Shown piece by piece: positions 23,477 through 35,335 of a stretch of 64,000 nucleotides of DNA (position 1 is the first letter of the stretch; each line of letters begins with the position of its first letter). The notes under the pieces were generated by a model. That model made no database searches and was not told where the DNA came from. It was given only the letters and a program-made list of their open reading frames with translations. Made by a program: the position numbers and the translations under genes. Source of the DNA: Axinella damicornis (lineage: Eukaryota > Porifera > Demospongiae > Axinellida > Axinellidae); the NCBI GenBank assembly GCA_963931865.1, contig OZ007511.1, forward strand, positions 11,359,396 through 11,423,395, given 5' to 3'.

Positions 23477-23567
23477 TAGCCTCGTTCGCAGGCCACCTCA
23501 CCGCATCATTTAACCGTTAGTAACGCAAGCGACAAACACAGGGTGAGGAGGCCTGGGAACGAGGCTA
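23477..23567. mobile_element. 91-bp hairpin repeat, TAGCCTCGTTC family
   Basis: TAGCCTCGTTCGCAGGCC at the left and GGCCTGGGAACGAGGCTA at the right are inverted repeats with TA at the edges. Other members: 15157-15235, 20673-20744 and 27682-27826. Confidence 0.7.
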
Positions 23568-23747
23568 GCAATACGTGATTGAATGTGCAAAATTATTGCA
23601 ATGAGCATTCATATTTCTAGTTATGGAGACCATTTGCTAACAGTTTATGTGCTAACACATGCATCCAGGTCTACAGAGTTTGGCTGTTTACTAGAAAACT
23701 CAAGTGTTCATTGTTTACACAGTCAGTAGCATGCAGCACTCTTTAGT

Positions 23748-25362
23748 CTACCTAGTGCACACAGCACAAGCCAGCTCTCTCCCACCTGTGTATGGAGGGC
23801 AGGCAATCCCTCCGCATGTTGCTTCCACATGGTAGAATAATGCCTCACTCGCATCTCCAACACTTCCAGATACTGACTCAGGGTTCTGATCGATGCATTC
23901 ATACATTCTGCGATAGTGAGTGTAGTGACCAGCCATCAGGTAGCCATTGTACTCTCGGGTCCAGTAGGAGGGGCAGGTGGTCCTTGCTGGTATCATGAGC
24001 ACTGTTTCCCTTGTTGAGACATAGCACACCGCACATGGGACATTGTGGTTGTGAACTGACGAGAGTGGACCATTTTGATCTGAATCATACTCTGATCCAT
24101 ATATTTGGTCACGATGTGACTGATAGCCAGATGTGTACTGCAAATAGCTTGGATCACTGGGTAGGCAGATGTAGTTAGCTGCCCCTCCCTGGTGGGTATA
24201 ATGGCTTCCGGCTGCTCGACCTGCATAAACGAGTTGTGTTCCAGTGATGTTTGGACATGTGGTCCTCCCCCACCGAGTGTACACCACCCCACCAGCAGTG
24301 GGACCTGGGGGACCAGCTGGACCAGTGTCTCCCTTCCCTCCCTGGCGTCCAGCTAGACCTTGGAGTCCTACGGGGCCTGCATTGGGTTGAAACACACTGT
24401 TAGCATGACTGTACATGACAAGAGTGGGGACATTAATTTTGTATCAAACCATAAAGATGGATCCAATCTTATGGTTCATACCATATTGCCGCATGCAAGC
24501 TCCCATACATACGTAAGTGCTTGCATCTTAGGCCAGAAAGAACACCAACATGGAAGAGGTGCTTGAAAGGTTAGTTCTGTGTATGAAAGTACCCTCCCAT
24601 TACCGATACGAACCCATTGTATATATCATCAGTGCCAAAACAAAAGAGCAAAGAAGGCGGTAAAGTTAGTCCGTACTATCAATAACAATACCATTCCAAA
24701 CTTTCATGGCTACAGGTCAGGTTGCATGCTGTTCAGAATGCTACCTTGAGGTCCAGCAGGCCCTTGAGGTCCCTGAACTCCTGAATCTCCCTTCTCCCCT
24801 GTCCTGCCAACTGGACCTGTGAGTCCATCACGACCATCTCTGCCACTAGCCCCATCTTTTCCATTGATGCCATCCTTGCCTTGCTGCAGCACTAGGAAGG
24901 GGGGACCGCTGTAGGGAGAGGGATCAGTGGTAGTCTGTGGTGTGGGTGCCGTAGTGGACTCAGCATTCCTCTGTGTCCGGATCCGGGTGATAGCATTAGC
25001 TGTAGGAAGAAATGTATATGTTATGACATATGCTAGTGGTTAGTGTACATTCATATTAGCAGTCCAAATGTGTAGTGAGTTATGATATGGGTGTAATGAC
25101 TAATAGAATATCACATGCATTGAAGGTACCAATTTCACAAATTTAATACATGATTGTGCATGGATACATCATACCAGCAATAGATCTGAATTGCACAGGA
25201 ATGATTTGATCACTAGTAGACAGAAAATGCCACAACATAATTGTATTAATGGTTTGGAGGACTGTTTGTCGTGATCTGCCACAACTCACCATTAGATCCA
25301 CCAAGAAACACTGTGGCAACTGCCAGCAGCAGCAGCAGCAAGCTGATTGAGCTTGGAAACAT
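23748..25362 (-). CDS. Short-chain collagen C4-like (spongin-type) gene, copy A (intact)
   Basis: complement(join(23748..24376, 24745..24999, 25290..25362)), 318 aa. All junctions are GT-AG and the phases fit (split Ala, split Gly). Exon 1 is a signal peptide (MFPSSISLLLLLLAVATVFL). Residues 25-64 are a Thr/Pro-rich linker. Residues 65-136 are 24 uninterrupted Gly-X-Y triplets. Residues 137-318 are a cysteine-rich C-terminal domain with VYTRWGRTTCP, NYICLP, YGSEY, VPCAVCYVS and CPPYTGGRELACAVC. This matches the domain order and style of sponge short-chain collagen C4, a secreted matrix protein related to spongin and type IV collagen ends. It lies tail-to-tail with multi-TM copy A. Confidence 0.88.
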
Positions 25363-27681
25363 TGCTGCAAACCACTTGGACCTGCATATAAATCCTAAAC
25401 ATCTCGAGGAGCTACTCTTATAGCCCATAAGCAAGTTTGTGGGTGTTTCATAACATTCAAGAAATCTCAGTACTGTTGATGATTTTGTCAAATACAACTG
25501 AAGCAAATCAACATGTTTCACCCACTAGTTACACAGTGGAAATGTTTTAGCTAGCTGCATTTGTGGTAGGATCCCAATATCCCAAGGCCCATGTTACGCC
25601 CACTAGTTGATGATTTAAAGGAACATATGCCACCGTGACCCTTAGCAGTATTATGTCTACAACATTCTGTTTCTGTAAATGGTGATCTTGTTTTGATAAT
25701 ATTCCCCGTGCCCACAGCGTGCATGATTGACTAGCTAGCACCTGAACGGCCTCCCTGGTAGTGTGACAGTGGTGAGCTGTGTGACTGGTGACTGACTTAA
25801 ACATGACAGTGGTGACTACTTAGTGTGGAATAGATGTGCAGCTGTCACTCTCTAATAAGGATACACTTGGGCCTCTAATGTGAAAGTGGTAACTAGTATG
25901 ACTAGCGTATGGACAGTGGTAACTTGTTGAGGGTGGGTTGTATTGGGCGTTGTTTACAGAGATGTTTCCAGAAAAACAAGAACAGAAGTCTGATTGCGTG
26001 AGGCCAATCAATAGCCTTCTGCTGAGTTTCATGATCTGATAATCATTCATCTTTAGTATGTACACCTCTTAATGCTTTTTGACTATGCTGCGCTCATCAC
26101 CCTCCTCCAACTGCCCCACACCAGTAGTGAGTTGCTTCAACAAACCTTGGACTGAACAATTTTAGCCTCATTCCCTGGCCCTGCTCAGTTTTTTGTACAG
26201 AAACACGGGAGAGGGCCTGGTATCTTTCCTTTGTAGCGATGAAAGTTCACAAAGAAGCTTGAAGTTTTTCTTCAGCCCCATAATCTAAATGGTAGGAATC
26301 TGTCAAAGCCATTAATTTCCCGAAAGATTTCGCCGGTCACACGTCGCTCACCTTCCGTGCCCCATATTTTCTAGACAGCTCTCAGGGTAACTACATGACC
26401 AACAATCTGTTCTCTCTTCACGATCACAGCAAAACTGTCATGGTCGCTTCCCTCCTCGAGCGCTAGACGAGCACTTCAATATGAAATACTGCACATACCG
26501 TATTTCCACAATCAAAATTAATGCCACTCTTGATTAGAGGCTACCATCGAATAATAGCTGGACCTCCAGAAGAGTTGAATGAAATAAACGCCTCCCATGT
26601 TTGGTAGCTGCGGCTAGCTAGTATTGAATAGCATGTGAGCAACCTTGTTTGGATGGCGGGTGAAGTCAGGACTGACTCACTTCCTGAGACTATAAGGAGT
26701 GTCTAGGAGTTGAGTTTATAACTGTGCAAAGTGCAGAAACGTTTTCCACAGTCAACATCAGGAAGGGCTCTCATGGCAGCTTCACACTCCACTGCATTGC
26801 TACTGCTTTCCACTTCCATGCCGTGTGGTGATTGCGCAATCAGCATGCATGTATTATAGTGAACTGAAGGGTGGGGCTACAGCCCCCTGTGGCCCCCACC
26901 CCCTGGATTCACCCCAGATGATACTGTCTCTGTTTTTCGTCATACGTACACACTGTCATGCAGTAATATATCAACCATACTGATACTGTAATACATCCAG
27001 TCTACAAAATTATTACAAAGTAGAAAACCCATTGTTCGTTGTTTACACAGTAGTTGTGCGATATAGGCACATGCGCCTATAACTCCACAGGAAAAAAATC
27101 ATGCGCCTATAAGCAAGATGTGCTTAAAATCGGATGACATTCCTCGAATAGGAAGTGCATGCACATCAATTTGAATTGTAGCTTTTTCCGCTCGGTAGGA
27201 TCAAAAATGGCAGTTTCTTGAAGAATTCTTCAGTGCTTAACAAAGAGTAGCTGAGATGAGAGTCAAACCTGTACCTAACAGCGAATGCATGTGCACCTAT
27301 AAGAGAGCTGCACCGACTACGGTATTGACAGTAGTATCAAATATCCAATTATTACACTGGATATCAACATGGACAAATGCTACTGATCTGTTAGCAGTCT
27401 CTCCCTGCGTAAGGTGATGGGAAACTGTTGTCCAACTGGTCGATTGCATAAAGGATCCTGATTATAGCTGACTAGTGAACCCTGTTTGAACTATGATGTT
27501 AGAAGCTGCAGCGAGCTTAGTCAGAGTGTATCTGCCACCAACCTTACCTTGTAATGAGGTTTCCTATACTGATTTGCTTCTTCTCATGCATCTATGTGTA
27601 TTCAGCAGACAATCATGAATGGAGACAGACCACTTGGTTTATGCCGTAACACATTCAGCTCTACAAAGTTTAGCTGTTTAC
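25363..27681. other. Intergenic between collagen copies A and B
   Basis: No gene recognised. It is AT-rich with scattered short inverted repeats. A half-copy of TAGCCTCATTCCC occurs near 26163. Confidence 0.5.
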
Positions 27682-27826
27682 TAGCCTCGTTCCCAGCCTA
27701 CCCCATTTTTTCTGTTCTTCAGTTTCCGTTGACAATAATACACGGATGTGGAAGGGCGCATCCGTGTATTACTGTCAACGGAAACCGAAGTACAGAAAAA
27801 ACGGGGTAGGCCTGGGAACGAGGCTA
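27682..27826. mobile_element. 145-bp hairpin MITE, TAGCCTCGTTCCCAG ends
   Basis: Arms of about 63 bp: TAGCCTCGTTCCCAGCCTAC ... complement ending GTAGGCCTGGGAACGAGGCTA. The short loop contains GATGTGGAAGGGCGCATC. TA at the edges suggests a TA target site. Best preserved member of its family here. Confidence 0.85.
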
Positions 27827-27891
27827 CTGTTTACTACATACAAAATTGAAACCCATTGTTTATACAGTCTGTAACATGTACTAGCAGTCAT

Positions 27892-29198
27892 TCATATAGT
27901 ACACACTGCACAAGCCAGTTGTCTTCCACCTGTGTATGGAGGGCAGGCAATCCCTCCATCTCCACATGACGCTACCACATGGTAGAATAAAGCCTCACTT
28001 GCATCTCCAACACTTCCAGATACTGATTCAGGATTTTGATCGACACATTCATGCATTGAGCGATGGTGTGCATAGTGTGCAGCCATCAGGTAGCCATTGT
28101 ACTCTCGGGTCCAGGAGGAGGGGCAGGTGGTCCTTGCTGGTATCATGAGCACTGTTTCCCTTGTTGAGACATAGCACACCGCACATGGGACATTGTGGTT
28201 GTGAACTAACGAGAGTGGACCATTCTCACGTCTCGTATTCTGCTCCATATAGATATGCGCGGTCTGACTGGTGGCCTGAACTGTACTGTAAATAGCCTGG
28301 ATCGTCAGGTAGGCAGATGTAGTTAGCACCCCCTCCCTTGTGATTGTAATGGCTTCCGGCAGCTCTACCTCTGTACACAAGTTGTGTTGTGTTCCAGTGA
28401 TGTTTGGGCATGTGGTCCTCCCCCACTGAGTGTACACCACCCCACCAGCAGTGGGACCTGGGGGACCAGCTGGACCAGTGTCTCCCTTCTCTCCCTGGTG
28501 TCCAGCTAGACCTTGGAGTCCTACGGGGCCTGCATTGGATTAAAATGCTATGTCATCGGCATGAATGTGCGTGCATAACAAGCGTAAGGACCTGGTAGGT
28601 AATCGGCAAGATGATACTATGTTTTATATAATTAAGTAAGTGACTGTTACCTTGAGGTCCAGCAGGCCCTTGAGGTCCCTCAGCTCCTGCTCCCCTCTCC
28701 CGCCAACTGGACCAGTGAGTCCATCACGACCATCTCTTCCATTAGTACCATCTTTTCCATCACTTCCATTGATGCCGTCCTTGCCTTGCTGCAGCACCAA
28801 GAAGGGGGGACCACTGTAGGGAGAGGGATCAGTGGTAGTCTGTGTTGTAGGTGCTGTAGTGGCCTCAGCGTTCCTCGATCCGAGTCCGGGTGATAGCACT
28901 GGCTGTAGGTAAAGTACAATCGTATCTTGTTCTTCTGTTAGCTATAATGTTCATGGTAGCTAGACGTCTTTTCACAATGATTAGAAAGCAGGAAACGGCA
29001 TTTCAGATTAAAGGAGTTCTAATTTCCACACTACTCATTTTGAGTTGCACATGAATAGCACTAAAACTAATAATAGCAGATGATGAATAAGAAAACTGAT
29101 GATCGATAGTCTGACTGCCAGAACTCACCGTTTAATCCACCAAGAAGCTGTATGGCTACTGCCAGCAGCAGCAACAGGCTGATTGAGCTTGGAAACAT
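27892..29198 (-). pseudogene. Short-chain collagen C4-like, copy B (frameshifted)
   Basis: Same three-exon plan as copy A: exon 1 29129-29198 (MFPSSISLLLLAVAIQLL), exon 2 about 28650-28902, exon 3 27892 to about 28530. Against copy A, exon 2 has a 2-nt loss near its start and a 10-nt loss near the end of the collagen frame. Exon 3 has a 5-nt gain (tandem ACAAC) at about 28385 and a 2-nt loss near 28235. Between the last two, the C-terminal domain is read in the wrong frame although it stays open. Losing the NYICLP and YGAEY motifs and breaking the Gly-X-Y phase would destroy function. Either a young pseudogene or an assembly with several indel errors. Confidence 0.75.
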
Positions 29199-29779
29199 TG
29201 CTGCATTTTTGGCATGTAGAGTTTAGCGGACGTGTTGGATAAGATACATGTAGTAGTTGCTATAATCACTTGTGCAGTGTATTGTTTGCAGCACAATGCA
29301 ATTGTATACGTCAGCCAAATAATGAAAGCTGTCACAAGATTTATCCGTCTGCAGGGCAGCTGTTTGGTATGCCTATCAAAACCGTTACCTGACAATGTCT
29401 ACAATCTAGCTTGTGTGCTGTTTCTGCAGTCATGAGTACATTATGTAGGTGTAGACGTCGTTATTGCACAAGCACAATGATCTTGGAGAAGGCTCTAGTC
29501 CTCATATTATTTTAGGTAGAAATGCTAATATGCTCCCATATCAGACTGTACGCACTAGCAAGTACAAACATCCGGAAACTAAGGAATGGAAACATTGCTG
29601 CAATCATGTGGACTGTCTGTATAAACATTTGGGGCAGTAACGTTTGAGGCTGATGAAGACGGAGTGTGGGTATAGTGTAGCCTCATTCCATGCCTACCCA
29701 TTCTTATTCTTGGTTCATGTGTTGATATATAATTATACACGACTTCCACTCCTGCGTATTACTGCATTCTGCAGGACAC

Positions 29780-30477
29780 ACCATGTGTGTATGGTATGCT
29801 TACCAAACCAGCTAACATTGATCTAGCTTAAATCTACAGAGGTGTATTATGCTTGTTAATATACAATTCATTTGCCTGAAGGATGGACCGTGGGGGGCAC
29901 GACACAAAGGGTCAACAATCACCACTTGGGACTCACTGCAGCCATTGTGTCTGGCATCATTTCTGGAGTAGCAATAAAAGTGGTGGAGTTGGCACGGAAG
30001 CATGGCCTAAAGATATCCACAGCTAAAGAGAACATTTGCTATTTGATGATACTACTGAACATCTTTGCACTGTGCACTGTTGTGCCTGGTGGTCAGTCAT
30101 TCATAGCATACTTCATAGTGTACCATGGGCTTATCCAGGCAAAGGTAGAGACTCACAAGCACCTTGTCCTAGCTCTTGGAGTGTACAGCTTGTGGAGCTA
30201 TCTTACAGTGAAGGAGTTCTTGTCTGTTGACTGGTGGTTTGTTGCAGTTACCGTTGCCATCGCTACATTGTGGTCCATCATGAACATGGTTCTTCACATG
30301 GACAAGACCTTCGTAAACAAGTTCAGAATACATATCATTGTTCTTATGGCCTGTTTTGTTACTTTCAACTATGACAGGTTTGTTGCACCAGCTTTCGTAA
30401 TGGTTGTACAGATTTTCGCATATGCTACCGTAAAGATGATTGCGAAAACACAGACTTGGTACATTACATCAAGTTAG
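29780..30477 (+). pseudogene. Multi-TM family, copy B (5' and 3' deleted)
   Basis: The open frame 29872-30477 covers only the segment from KDGPWGG-like sequence to WYITSS. The 5' coding part is missing: flank homologous to 44690-44797 joins directly to sequence homologous to 45643. About 690 nt between REDL and PASQHS are also missing, a deletion shared with copy D. The frame ends TCAAGTTAG. Nearest relative is copy D. What is left is about five membrane segments without start or C-terminus. Confidence 0.85.
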
Positions 30478-30943
30478 AAGACCTGCATCTCAGTATTCCA
30501 TTAGCATGTGGCTCATTGATCACTGCCATTGTGATGACTTTCGGACGTCATTAGTGGAAAAACATGCATATTACTTGCTGTGTGTAAACCTGTACATGAT
30601 AGTTATTAAGACGGCTGTATTTTTGTGTATGCACTAACTTACTAGGCATTGTATTATGATTGTAATCAACAATTATTATCTCACGCCTTCTCTTGAGTTT
30701 CACTGACTTGTCCCAGGGCAGGTATATAATGATGTCATCAATGTGCATTCTCAAGACAATGAAATACCTTTGGACTGCAACCATCATGAGCTTGTATAAA
30801 TATGGTGTCGACTTATTATTACTAAGCAGGTTGCCAGCTTATAAGACACTTAACTATGAATTCTATAGTTTTCTTTTTCTATAGAGCCCCAAAACCATTG
30901 TTGTTTATTGAAAATATCATAATAATAAATATGCTGTAAGTTA

Positions 30944-31212
30944 ACAAGCTGCAGGTTGGCTAACAACAGGAGTTACGAGAGTGGGCTTCCTCCCGCTTGG
31001 GTGGAATAAAGGATTGGTAGTAGCGCAGGGGCCACTCCCCCCACGTGGCTCAGCGTGGAGACCTGCCCAGGTCTACCCACAACCCAACACACATAAATAC
31101 AGCCATTGTACAGCCATTGTACAGCCCGCATACAAATAATATGCCCATAGCTGTAACATATAGCAGCCCAGCATACAGCAACAAGCTTTGGGGAGTGCCT
31201 GTCCGTGACAGT
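30944..31212 (-). repeat. Retroelement terminal repeat B2
   Basis: Starts TTAACAAGCTGCAGGTTGG and matches 31684-31970 almost exactly. Frames within it are shadows. Confidence 0.85.
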
Positions 31213-31491
31213 CCCCGCCCAACAAGACATGAAAGGGGGAACGCCCACTAAAGGACAGATCCCCGCCCAACAAGACATACGAAACAAGGGAGGGAGTGAG
31301 TGCAATGCCCCTGCGCAGTCACACCTCAAAGAGGTGTAAAAACATGAGCCGACATCTAAAAGACACACAAATACAACAGACAAACACAACAGACAAACAA
31401 AACAAACAAACACAAAATCAAAGTACAAATGGGGATCCTATGGACTTACCTGGCTTACCTGAAGAAAATTTTTTGATGTGGGTGGGCGGGA

Positions 31492-31683
31492 GGGGAGACA
31501 GAGAGCTTAGTAGACAGATTGGAGGCTTCGCAGCTGCCGAATTGCACACGTGGCGCACTCAGCCAGCAGCTGTGCGCATGCGTCTTAGCTGATCTGCAAG
31601 CTAGATTAGGGTCTGACTTTGACCCCAGGGGAGTGGCCACCCTTTGCTTGTTAACTATATTTAAAGCTAGCTTTAAACATCAC
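31492..31683 (-). repeat. Retroelement repeat A2
   Basis: About 190 bp from GAGACAGAGAGCTTAGTAGA to TTTAAACATCAC, nearly identical to A1 at 37638-37829. It abuts B1 directly and is separated from B2 by a 279-bp spacer with ACACAACAGACAAACA-type low complexity. Confidence 0.85.
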
Positions 31684-31970
31684 TTAACAAGCTGCAGGTT
31701 GGCTAACAACAGGAGTTACGAGAGTGGGCTTCCTCCCGCTTGGGTGGAATAAAGGATTGGTAGTAGCGCAGGGGCCACTCCCCCCACGTGGCTCAGCGTG
31801 GAGACCTGCCCAGGTCTACCCACAACCCAACACACATAAATACAGCCATTGTACAGCCATTGTACAGCCCGCATACATACAGCCTGAATAATATGCCCAT
31901 AGCTGTAACATATAGCAGCCCAGCATACAGCAACAAGCTTTGGGGAGTGCCTGTCCGTGACAGTCCCAAG
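31684..31970 (-). repeat. Retroelement repeat B1
   Basis: Matches B2, with a small tandem gain (ACATACAGCCTGA) near 31878. Confidence 0.85.
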
Positions 31971-32511
31971 TGCAGAGCAAACTGCACTCTCCAAAGCAGC
32001 CCTAAAGAACTCCCCAACCTACACCTCCTCCTTAGCCCTTAAATTAAATACGGACACACCCTGCAATCCAGAGATGCTGTGGGAAGATCATGAATATAAT
32101 GACAATGAGAGCTATAGTAACTAGTGGAATGTGTGACATTGTGGGGCGAGCGTGAGCGAAAATTAGCTATGTGGAACAGTTGTACGTACACTAGACTGTC
32201 ATCAGGATGTGACTACATGAGAACAGCTCAGGTCACAGAATATCAAGTACTCTGCCGCATATGCACAACACAGAGTGAGGGTAGCTGAAGAAGTCTAGTG
32301 GCGATATGGCAGGTATTAAACACAAAATCTTTGGCTATGCATGCTGCATGCACACTGGTCCAGCACACCATGTGCTCTGCAGGACACCTACAGCTCTGAG
32401 GTCAATGAATAGGTAGGTCCACCAGCGGTGTTCGTCTATGCTGTCGCCACTGGGGAGGTAGAGAGGTAGGTAGGTCACGATCGATCTGTCTTTGTTGTCG
32501 CCATACTGCCA

Positions 32512-32678
32512 TAGTCTCGGTGCCAGACTCTCGCGCACGGCGGGATTTACGGTACGACATCCGGAAATGAATGCACTGTTTCGTACGTTATATTGCACGC
32601 GCCGGATTTATGGTATGGGAGATAGATCGACATACATATACGTTGTACAGTGCCATATAGCGCCGTGCGCGAGACTAC
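32512..32678. mobile_element. MITE inside the retroelement, TAGTCTCG ... CGAGACTA ends
   Basis: The right end GGCGCCGTGCGCGAGACTA-like sequence pairs with a left end TAGTCTCG followed by a short extra segment and then CGCGCACGGCG. Inner arms GGATTTACGGTA and CGGATTTATGGTA are also present. It is a later insertion into the dead element. Confidence 0.55.
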
Positions 32679-32819
32679 GACTAGTGTGGGGCTCGTTCAC
32701 GCTTGCCCAAATATACCAACATTGCGAACTATGTATATAGTAGCAACGTGTGTGCTATGTATATAGTGGCTGAGTGGGTGCATGGGAGTGTTTAATATCC
32801 TTGCAGTTACTTAGCCAAT

Positions 32820-33790
32820 GCTGGGGCGATTGCAGCCAAGTCTGTTAGAGATGAACGGATGTAGGAGACAAAAGCCGCCGACTTCCATGAAGGAGTCACT
32901 GTAGCCAGCCTGTGCTGCTGCGGTCGCAGCGCCAATCCGGAAGCTATGGCCTGAGTAACCACTTGAGTAAATTCCGGCCCGTGCCCAGGCCGTGCGCAAG
33001 TGCCCCGCCATGGTGGCTCTCATCAGCGGTGTGCCGTCCTGAAAGAGGAAGAGCGGCCCAGGAGAGAAAAAGGGGCATAGACTAAGGTAGCTGAGGACAG
33101 CAGCTACAGGACAAGGGAATGTATCAGTGCAGCCAAGGTAAATTTTGGCATCCCACTCTGAACGGATGCGTTGCGTCGTAAGTAAACTGTAATCAGTCGT
33201 GGATTGACTCGAGAGTCTACCGTAATGTCGCTAGGAGATAGTGGGGGGGGGGGTCCGTGGCACCCTGTCCTGTGCATACCATTCCTGATTCTCAAGGTCA
33301 GGTATCCAGCAATAAAAAATAAGTTAATGGTTTCTTTTGTTACGGGGTGGTTATAGTAATGAATTCAAATGTGAATTCCACTACCCGGAGGAAGCCGAAG
33401 AAGCCAAGGCAGCATGTCGCCCACGACATGACGTTGTCATACACTACTGGAGGCTTGGACCAGATTCCCTGGAGCGCCAGGAGCATGTGCATGGTGATTG
33501 GGAGGAAGCACCTCTGCTGGTGCTCAGGGGATAACTCTGTGGATCCCCTTAAGTACGTAGGTAAGGCGGGGGAAGGAGGACAAGGAGGGGTCAGGCAGGC
33601 CAACACGAATCCGGAGGAAGCAAAGAGTAGACCCTGATGGTCCCCCAGGTGACCGCCTGACACGTCACTGCTGCAAGCTGGCATAGGGATGTTCTGAGAG
33701 TGGGAGTGGGGGTTGGGCAAGCTTGTTGCAGAAGTCGATGTACTGGCACCAACCTGACCGGTAGACTGCTTGGGCAATGCTGCCTGGTAA
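32820..33790 (-). pseudogene. Tyrosine recombinase domain of the retroelement
   Basis: From N to C the fragments are: an N-terminal segment (VYRSGWCQYIDFC, frame-shifted), LPITMHMLLALQGI, CCLGFFGFLRVVEFT holding the first catalytic Arg, ITVYLRR, a block with FPCPVAAVLSYL and GPLFLFQDGTPL, then YSGHSFRIGAATAAAQAG carrying the HxxR motif. A last piece in another frame has SYIRSS with the nucleophilic Tyr. So all catalytic positions of a DIRS/Ngaro-type recombinase can be seen, but they are spread over at least three frames. The domain cannot be made as one protein from this copy. Confidence 0.8.
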
Positions 33791-33829
33791 CTCAGGAGTG
33801 CCGCTGGCCCTGAAGACAGGCGAGTTTCG

Positions 33830-34200
33830 TCACAGGCAGACAGACGCAGTTCAAAGATGCGAGTGTCGATCACGATTCCAAGGAAGATGAGCAGGGGTGC
33901 GGGACCCTCGGTTTTATGCGCAGCAACGGGGATCCCAAGCATACGCAGCACCCTCGAGACTGTCTCCAAGGCTCTGGCTGCCTCGTCTGAGTAGGGGGCC
34001 CAAAGAAAAGGAAAAATCGTCAGGGTAATGAAACTGGTAAGCTATCCCATGTTGGCGCAACACCCAGGCAATGAAATCTGTGACAGCATTGAAGATTTTG
34101 GGGGTGGAACACAAGCCAAATGGGAGTGCCCGATCCGTAATGTACTTAGAATAGGTCTGGACTGGGTGTGCATCCGGGTAGGGGTGCAGAGAACTTAGAC
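33830..34200 (-). pseudogene. Reverse transcriptase remnant of the retroelement
   Basis: ALPFGLCSTPKIFNA, FIAWVLRQHGIAY and FHYPDDF are the central DIRS-type motifs; the usual YLDD catalytic box reads YPDD here. After a frameshift, GIPVAAHKTEGPAP and FLGIVIDT continue the thumb region. The N-terminal palm and the whole RNase H region are absent: thumb sequence runs into recombinase N-terminal sequence within about 40 bp. A G20 tract (34223-34242) sits where the missing palm should be. Confidence 0.8.
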
Positions 34201-34789
34201 GCACTGGTGTGTGATAACGGGTGGGGGGGGGGGGGGGGGGGGATGAGTAGAGGACGCTAACGTACATAGTGCCAAGGTAAGCGCATGGGCAATGACAGAT
34301 TAACACTCCCCAGGCAAAGCGTACATGCAACAATGTTTTCCTACACGAAGCACAGGAAGCGCACATGCCGTCGCCCAGAATCAAATGTCTGACAAGACTG
34401 GCTGATATTTTAAGGCATCCAAATTGCTGACCTTGCTACCAACATACCAACCCACATTTTTAATGAGAATCTCTCAGATACCACAAAATAGGTCAGATGG
34501 AGCACACACAGGATACCAAAACAAGAGGAAATTGACCTAGGTACATTATGACCAAGGGGGTGACCAACCCTCATGTCGGCCAATCAACTTTTGGATGGCC
34601 TCTGATTTATGATCTGCTAAACTTGGTACCCACCATTCCAACTGTTCTTTGAGTTGCCTACAGCAGTGATAGGTGTTATCCAACAGTAACTAAAGCAACT
34701 CGCTTTGCAAATCAATATGTAATCTGCGTATACGTAATTATTACTTGCTTGTTTCATGCATGCCAGGATGATAATGCAGCAAATACGGA

Positions 34790-35110
34790 ATCATGCAGTG
34801 ATCATGCCAAACCAAGAAGGGTACATTATAATGTTAAAGTTACTGGCGGGGGGGGGGGGGGGGGGGGGGGGGGTCCTGCCGGCCGGGCAGGCATCGCTGT
34901 GGCCTGGGGCCAATCCAGTGTTTTGTGTGAGTAGGCTGGAACACTCATGGCTATAGTTACACCTGCCAGCATATGGACATGTCTCCCTGCATGTTCCAGG
35001 TGAAGCAGGTTGGACTGAACCGAGGCTTGCGCCAGGCTGATACGGGTCCACGCTGAAATGGAGCCTGTGTGGTGGCTGGGGGGGGGGGGGGGGGGGGGGG
35101 TCTAAATAGG
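34790..35110 (-). pseudogene. Gag-type zinc-finger region of the retroelement
   Basis: CFTWNMQG in one frame and CPYAGRCNYSHEC in the next resemble the Cys-rich motif (C-x-W/F-N ... C-x5-C-x3-H-x-C) at the end of DIRS/Ngaro Gag proteins. A frameshift lies between the two halves. Two poly-G runs, 34848-34873 (26) and 35078-35100 (23), flank it and read as Pro runs on the minus strand. Confidence 0.6.
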
Positions 35111-35335
35111 CAAGCGCACACTGAGTGCACGTGTGGTCCACTGCCCGGCACAGTGTACAACAAAGGGGGGGAATTGAGACTGATGAACGGTGTACCAGCA
35201 TGGTGGATGCTAGCAAGGCTGGGGTCGACGGCATTCCAACGCATGGAGGGGGGCCGTTGCCAGCTGCTGCCTGAGGGCTTTATCATAGTCCATCCATGTG
35301 CGTCCTGGGCCTGTTTGATAACGAGGCATGCATGA

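Noticed and set aside
23161..23501. Pro- and Gly-rich ORFs around the poly-C tracts
   Set aside because: Homopolymer translation artefacts on both strands.
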